Shown here: positions 13,579 to 15,519 of the stretch, piece by piece
Layout of the letters: every line of letters starts with the position of its first letter
How positions within the stretch are numbered: position 1 is the first letter of the stretch
Source: Oscillospiraceae bacterium UBA1230
Lineage (GTDB): Bacteria; Bacillota; Clostridia; Oscillospirales; Oscillospiraceae
Length of the DNA: 15,519 bases
NCBI GenBank assembly: GCA_002309395.1
Contig: DBWU01000070.1
Span: 29,612 to 45,130 of the forward strand
Direction of reading: 5' to 3'
The notes under the pieces: generated by a model
Seen by the model: only the letters and a program-made list of their open reading frames with translations
What the model was told of the DNA's origin: nothing
The model's database searches: none
Program-made: the position numbers and the translations under genes

Positions 13579-14175
13579 TCAGCTGTCAAACGACGGGTTC
13601 ATATAATAGACGTTTTTAGCGTCCATCTTCTCTTTGGCAAGGCGCAAACCTTCGCCAAAGCGCTGGAAATGCACGATCTCCCGTTCGCGCAGGAACCGGA
13701 TGACGTCGTTTACGTCGGGGTCGTCGCTCAGACGCAGGATGTTGTCATACGTGACGCGCGCTTTTTGCTCTGCCGCCAGATCCTCAGTAAGGTCCGCGAT
13801 GACATCGCCTTTGACCTGCATGGATGATGCGCTCCAGGGGAACCCGGACGCGGCGGTGGGGTAAACGCCGACGGTATGATCGACAAAATAAGCGTCGAAT
13901 CCCGCCGTACGGATATCCTCCTCGGAGAGATCACGGGTCAACTGATGCACGATAGCGCCGATCATTTCCAGATGCCCCAGCTCCTCGGTACCGATATCGG
14001 TCAGAAGCCCCTTCAGTTCCGCATACGGCATGGAATACCGCTGGCTCAAGTAACGCAAAGAGGCGCCGAGTTCACCGTCAGGGCCGCCGTATTGGGAAAT
14101 GATAACGGCGGCGAGCTTCGGATTTGGCGTTGCAATCTTGACAGGATATTGCAGTTTCTTTTCGTATATGAACAT
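13579..14175 (-). CDS. cotJC: Spore coat protein CotJC, manganese-catalase family
   Basis: Ferritin-like four-helix protein of the manganese catalase family, in the inner spore coat in B. subtilis. All expected di-manganese ligand positions are present: Glu35, Glu65 with His68 (EELGH), Glu136 (AEQKAR) and His169 (REREIVHFQRF), so it could be an active catalase. The length of 198 aa is near the CotJC norm (about 190) and shorter than free Mn catalases. The ATG at 14175 has AGGAGG 9 nt upstream and overlaps the upstream gene's stop in TAATG. The frame is open 10 codons further upstream, but that is inside the upstream gene. It is the last gene of a two-gene operon ending at a terminator. Confidence 0.95.
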   Translation of the reverse strand: MFIYEKKLQYPVKIATPNPKLAAVIISQYGGPDGELGASLRYLSQRYSMPYAELKGLLTDIGTEELGHLEMIGAIVHQLTRDLSEEDIRTAGFDAYFVDHTVGVYPTAASGFPWSASSMQVKGDVIADLTEDLAAEQKARVTYDNILRLSDDPDVNDVIRFLREREIVHFQRFGEGLRLAKEKMDAKNVYYMNPSFDS

Positions 14176-14732
14176 TAGTGGTTGCCTCCTTTTTCCCACG
14201 GCCACGGATCATCCAGCCAGCGATAGCCGCCGTTGGCGGAGAGATCGGTTTGCAGTAAAGGGCCGTACGTTGCCACGTATTTTTCCCTACCCTCTTTTGC
14301 CAGACGAACGTAGGAGCGGAACAATTCCAAAGCATCCTCGTCGTTGCGATGGGTGTTTAAATATAATCCCAGCTCGTCGATGGCAAAATCCAGCGCCATC
14401 AGCTCTGACAGTGGGGAATTGAGCGCCGGAAACCGGGTTTCGATCTCGCGCCGGAACGGCAGGTTCAAGCCGGGAAACAGCGTACCTTCCCGGAGCGCCT
14501 CCTGTTGCCCGTATCGCCGGTCGTTTTGGTCTTGCATCGGCACGTAAGGAAAAGCCAGCGAAGCACAGTGTCCGGGCAAAGAACCCTGCCCGTCTCCGCA
14601 GGCAGTCATTCCGTTTCGCTCACGATCTTCTTCCGCGGTCTGCTCCGCCACCTTTTCTGCGGAGCGTTCCGCCGGTGCGACAGATAAACCAGCCGTGTTC
14701 CTGTTGCTCCACCGCGTTTTTTCAGCATACAA
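14175..14732 (-). CDS. Spore coat CotJA-CotJB fusion protein
   Basis: A single 185-aa frame covers what are normally two genes. Residues about 58-93 match CotJA (ASLAFPYVPMQ, then EALREGTLFPGLNLPF). Residues about 107-180 match CotJB (LMALDFAIDELGLYLNTH, then YGPLL and RWLDDPWPWE). A linker of about 12 residues joins them, with no stop and no Shine-Dalgarno before the internal Met112. An extra N-terminal stretch of about 55 residues is Glu-, Ala- and Arg-rich and probably disordered. The start is TTG 14732 with consensus AGGAGG 8 nt upstream; the nearby ATG at 14728 is out of frame. The product is expected to work with CotJC in the coat. No reading-frame disruption is seen, so it looks functional. 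Confidence 0.9.
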   Translation of the reverse strand: MYAEKTRWSNRNTAGLSVAPAERSAEKVAEQTAEEDRERNGMTACGDGQGSLPGHCASLAFPYVPMQDQNDRRYGQQEALREGTLFPGLNLPFRREIETRFPALNSPLSELMALDFAIDELGLYLNTHRNDEDALELFRSYVRLAKEGREKYVATYGPLLQTDLSANGGYRWLDDPWPWEKGGNH

Positions 14733-14740
14733 TGTGCGTT

Positions 14741-14746
14741 CCTCCT
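14741..14746 (-). promoter_or_regulatory. Ribosome binding site that decides the TTG start of cotJA-cotJB
   Basis: AGGAGG on the minus strand ends 8 nt before TTG 14732, the in-frame start. It is 12 nt from the out-of-frame ATG at 14728. The perfect match and spacing support a TTG start. Confidence 0.75.
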
Positions 14747-14777
14747 TTGAATTGCTTGCCGTTGCTACGGCTACACC

Positions 14778-14785
14778 ATTGTATG
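14778..14785 (-). promoter_or_regulatory. SigE-type -10 element upstream of the cotJ operon
   Basis: On the minus strand CATACAAT is an exact match to the SigE -10 consensus, 45 nt before the TTG start. The -35 region falls in the T-rich tail of the preceding terminator and has no clear ATA core. The cotJ operon of B. subtilis is SigE-dependent, so mother-cell control is expected. Confidence 0.55.
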
Positions 14786-14794
14786 CCGGGACGC

Positions 14795-14833
14795 AAAAAA
14801 AGGAAACAGGCTGACCGTGACCGGTCAGCCTGT
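14795..14833 (-). terminator. Rho-independent terminator downstream of the YebC-family gene
   Basis: ACAGGCTGACC (14806-14816) and GGTCAGCCTGT (14823-14833) are perfect reverse complements. On the minus strand the stem is followed by TTTCCTTTTTTT. It is about 165 nt after the yebC stop, leaving a long 3' region. That region has no supported gene, only the palindrome TCAAGTACTTGA (14973-14984). Confidence 0.82.
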
Positions 14834-14997
14834 CTCAAAATGTACAATTATCTTTGCAAGCCTATCCTTTTAATCTTTCTTGAATTCTACACCGCAATGC
14901 CAGCAAAACGTTCGACCTGCAAGCTGTTTTGAACCGCTTCTGTATAATGAATAATTTTCTTTTTAAATCTCCTCAAGTACTTGAATATCGCGGAGGA

Positions 14998-15519
14998 TCA
15001 GTCGTTATCCCAGTTGTGCCAGACGTTTTGCACGTCCTCATTGTCATCCAGCATATCCAACAGCTTTTCCATGCTTTTCACGTCGTCCGGGTCGCTGATG
15101 GTCACGTAGGTCTGGGGTACCATCTCAATATCGGCGCTGACAAAGGTATACCCTTTCCCCTCCAGCGCGGCGACAACGTCGTTAAAGCTGTCGGGGTCGG
15201 TGGTGATCTCGTAGACGGGGCCGTCCGGCTCAAAATCGGCGGCGCCGGCGTCCAGCGCGTCCATCATGACCGTATCTTCGTCCAGTTCCTCATCCTCGTT
15301 GCTGATAACGATCACGCCCTTGCGGTCAAACGACCAGCTCACACAGCCCTGCGCGCCCATGCCCTTGCCGAACTTGTCGAAATAGTGCCGCACTTCCGGC
15401 GCCGTACGCTGGCGGTTGTCGGTCAAGGCTTCCACGATCACGGCAACGCCGCACGGTCCGTATCCCTCATAGGTCACGGATTCATAGTTGTCCGTATTGC
15501 CGGCGCCCAGCGCCTTATC
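14998..15519 (-). CDS. YebC/TACO1-family protein, 5' truncated by window edge
   Basis: Member of the YebC/PmpR (TACO1, DUF28) family, long annotated as a transcription regulator. More recent work shows family members acting on ribosomes stalled at polyproline. The frame continues to the last base: the extra upstream residues DKALGAGNTDNYESV precede TYEGYGPCGVAVIVEALTDNRQRT, a highly conserved core. Later come the GCVSWSF region and an acidic C-terminus (DMLDDNEDVQNVWHNWDND). 174 of roughly 240 residues are in the window; the N-terminal helical domain is missing. The apparent start at 15477 is an internal Val codon (GTG), not a true start. Its own promoter lies outside. Confidence 0.95.
   Translation of the reverse strand, partial: DKALGAGNTDNYESVTYEGYGPCGVAVIVEALTDNRQRTAPEVRHYFDKFGKGMGAQGCVSWSFDRKGVIVISNEDEELDEDTVMMDALDAGAADFEPDGPVYEITTDPDSFNDVVAALEGKGYTFVSADIEMVPQTYVTISDPDDVKSMEKLLDMLDDNEDVQNVWHNWDND

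Noticed and set aside
14943..14948. TATAAT on the plus strand after yebC
   Set aside because: No -35 at 16-18 bp and no plus-strand gene downstream before the cotJ operon.

Overview
The window looks like chromosomal DNA from an endospore-forming, gut-type member of the Clostridia, most likely Oscillospiraceae or a close relative. The reasons are three independent sporulation loci (spoIVA, cwlD, cotJ), GC-rich Firmicutes-style genes with strong AGGAGG ribosome binding sites, a pyrophosphate-type phosphofructokinase, and a liv-type amino-acid ABC transporter. The genus is an inference. There is no CRISPR array, rRNA, tRNA, insertion sequence or phage gene.

Layout. (1) 1-4851, plus strand: branched-chain amino-acid ABC transporter operon: binding protein (5' truncated by the window edge), permeases LivH and LivM, ATPases LivG and LivF, closed by a strong terminator. 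Two tandem hairpins lie between livJ and livH. (2) 4936-7305, plus strand: spoIVA (spore-coat basement-layer ATPase) with its own terminator, then coaX (type III pantothenate kinase) from an extended -10 promoter. (3) 7313-9842: an upper-glycolysis module. PPi-type 6-phosphofructokinase (minus) and class II fructose-bisphosphate aldolase (plus) diverge from one 205-bp region with a good promoter in each direction. Each flank has a hairpin terminator that can work in both directions. (4) 9841-13391, minus strand: cwlD, then radA (11-nt overlap), a gap, then a Xer-type tyrosine recombinase. A small cysteine-rich gene lies on the plus strand in the gap and runs about 107 nt into the 3' end of radA. 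(5) 13513-14732, minus strand: spore-coat genes, a CotJA-CotJB fusion followed by the manganese-catalase-like CotJC, with a perfect SigE-type -10 upstream and a terminator. (6) 14998-15519, minus strand: C-terminal part of a YebC/TACO1-family protein.

How it fits together. The liv system imports amino acids, CoaX starts CoA synthesis, and Pfp plus Fba carry out consecutive glycolytic steps (fructose-6-P to fructose-1,6-bisP to triose phosphates), probably with PPi as phosphoryl donor. SpoIVA, CwlD and CotJ act in the coat, the cortex and the coat respectively. RadA and Xer handle recombination and chromosome resolution.

I found no convincing new multi-gene system. The most unusual items are the single-frame CotJA-CotJB fusion, the small Cys-rich gene overlapping radA, and the 366-bp stretch upstream of xer with a perfect AT-rich 12-bp inverted repeat and a possible translationally coupled upstream frame.
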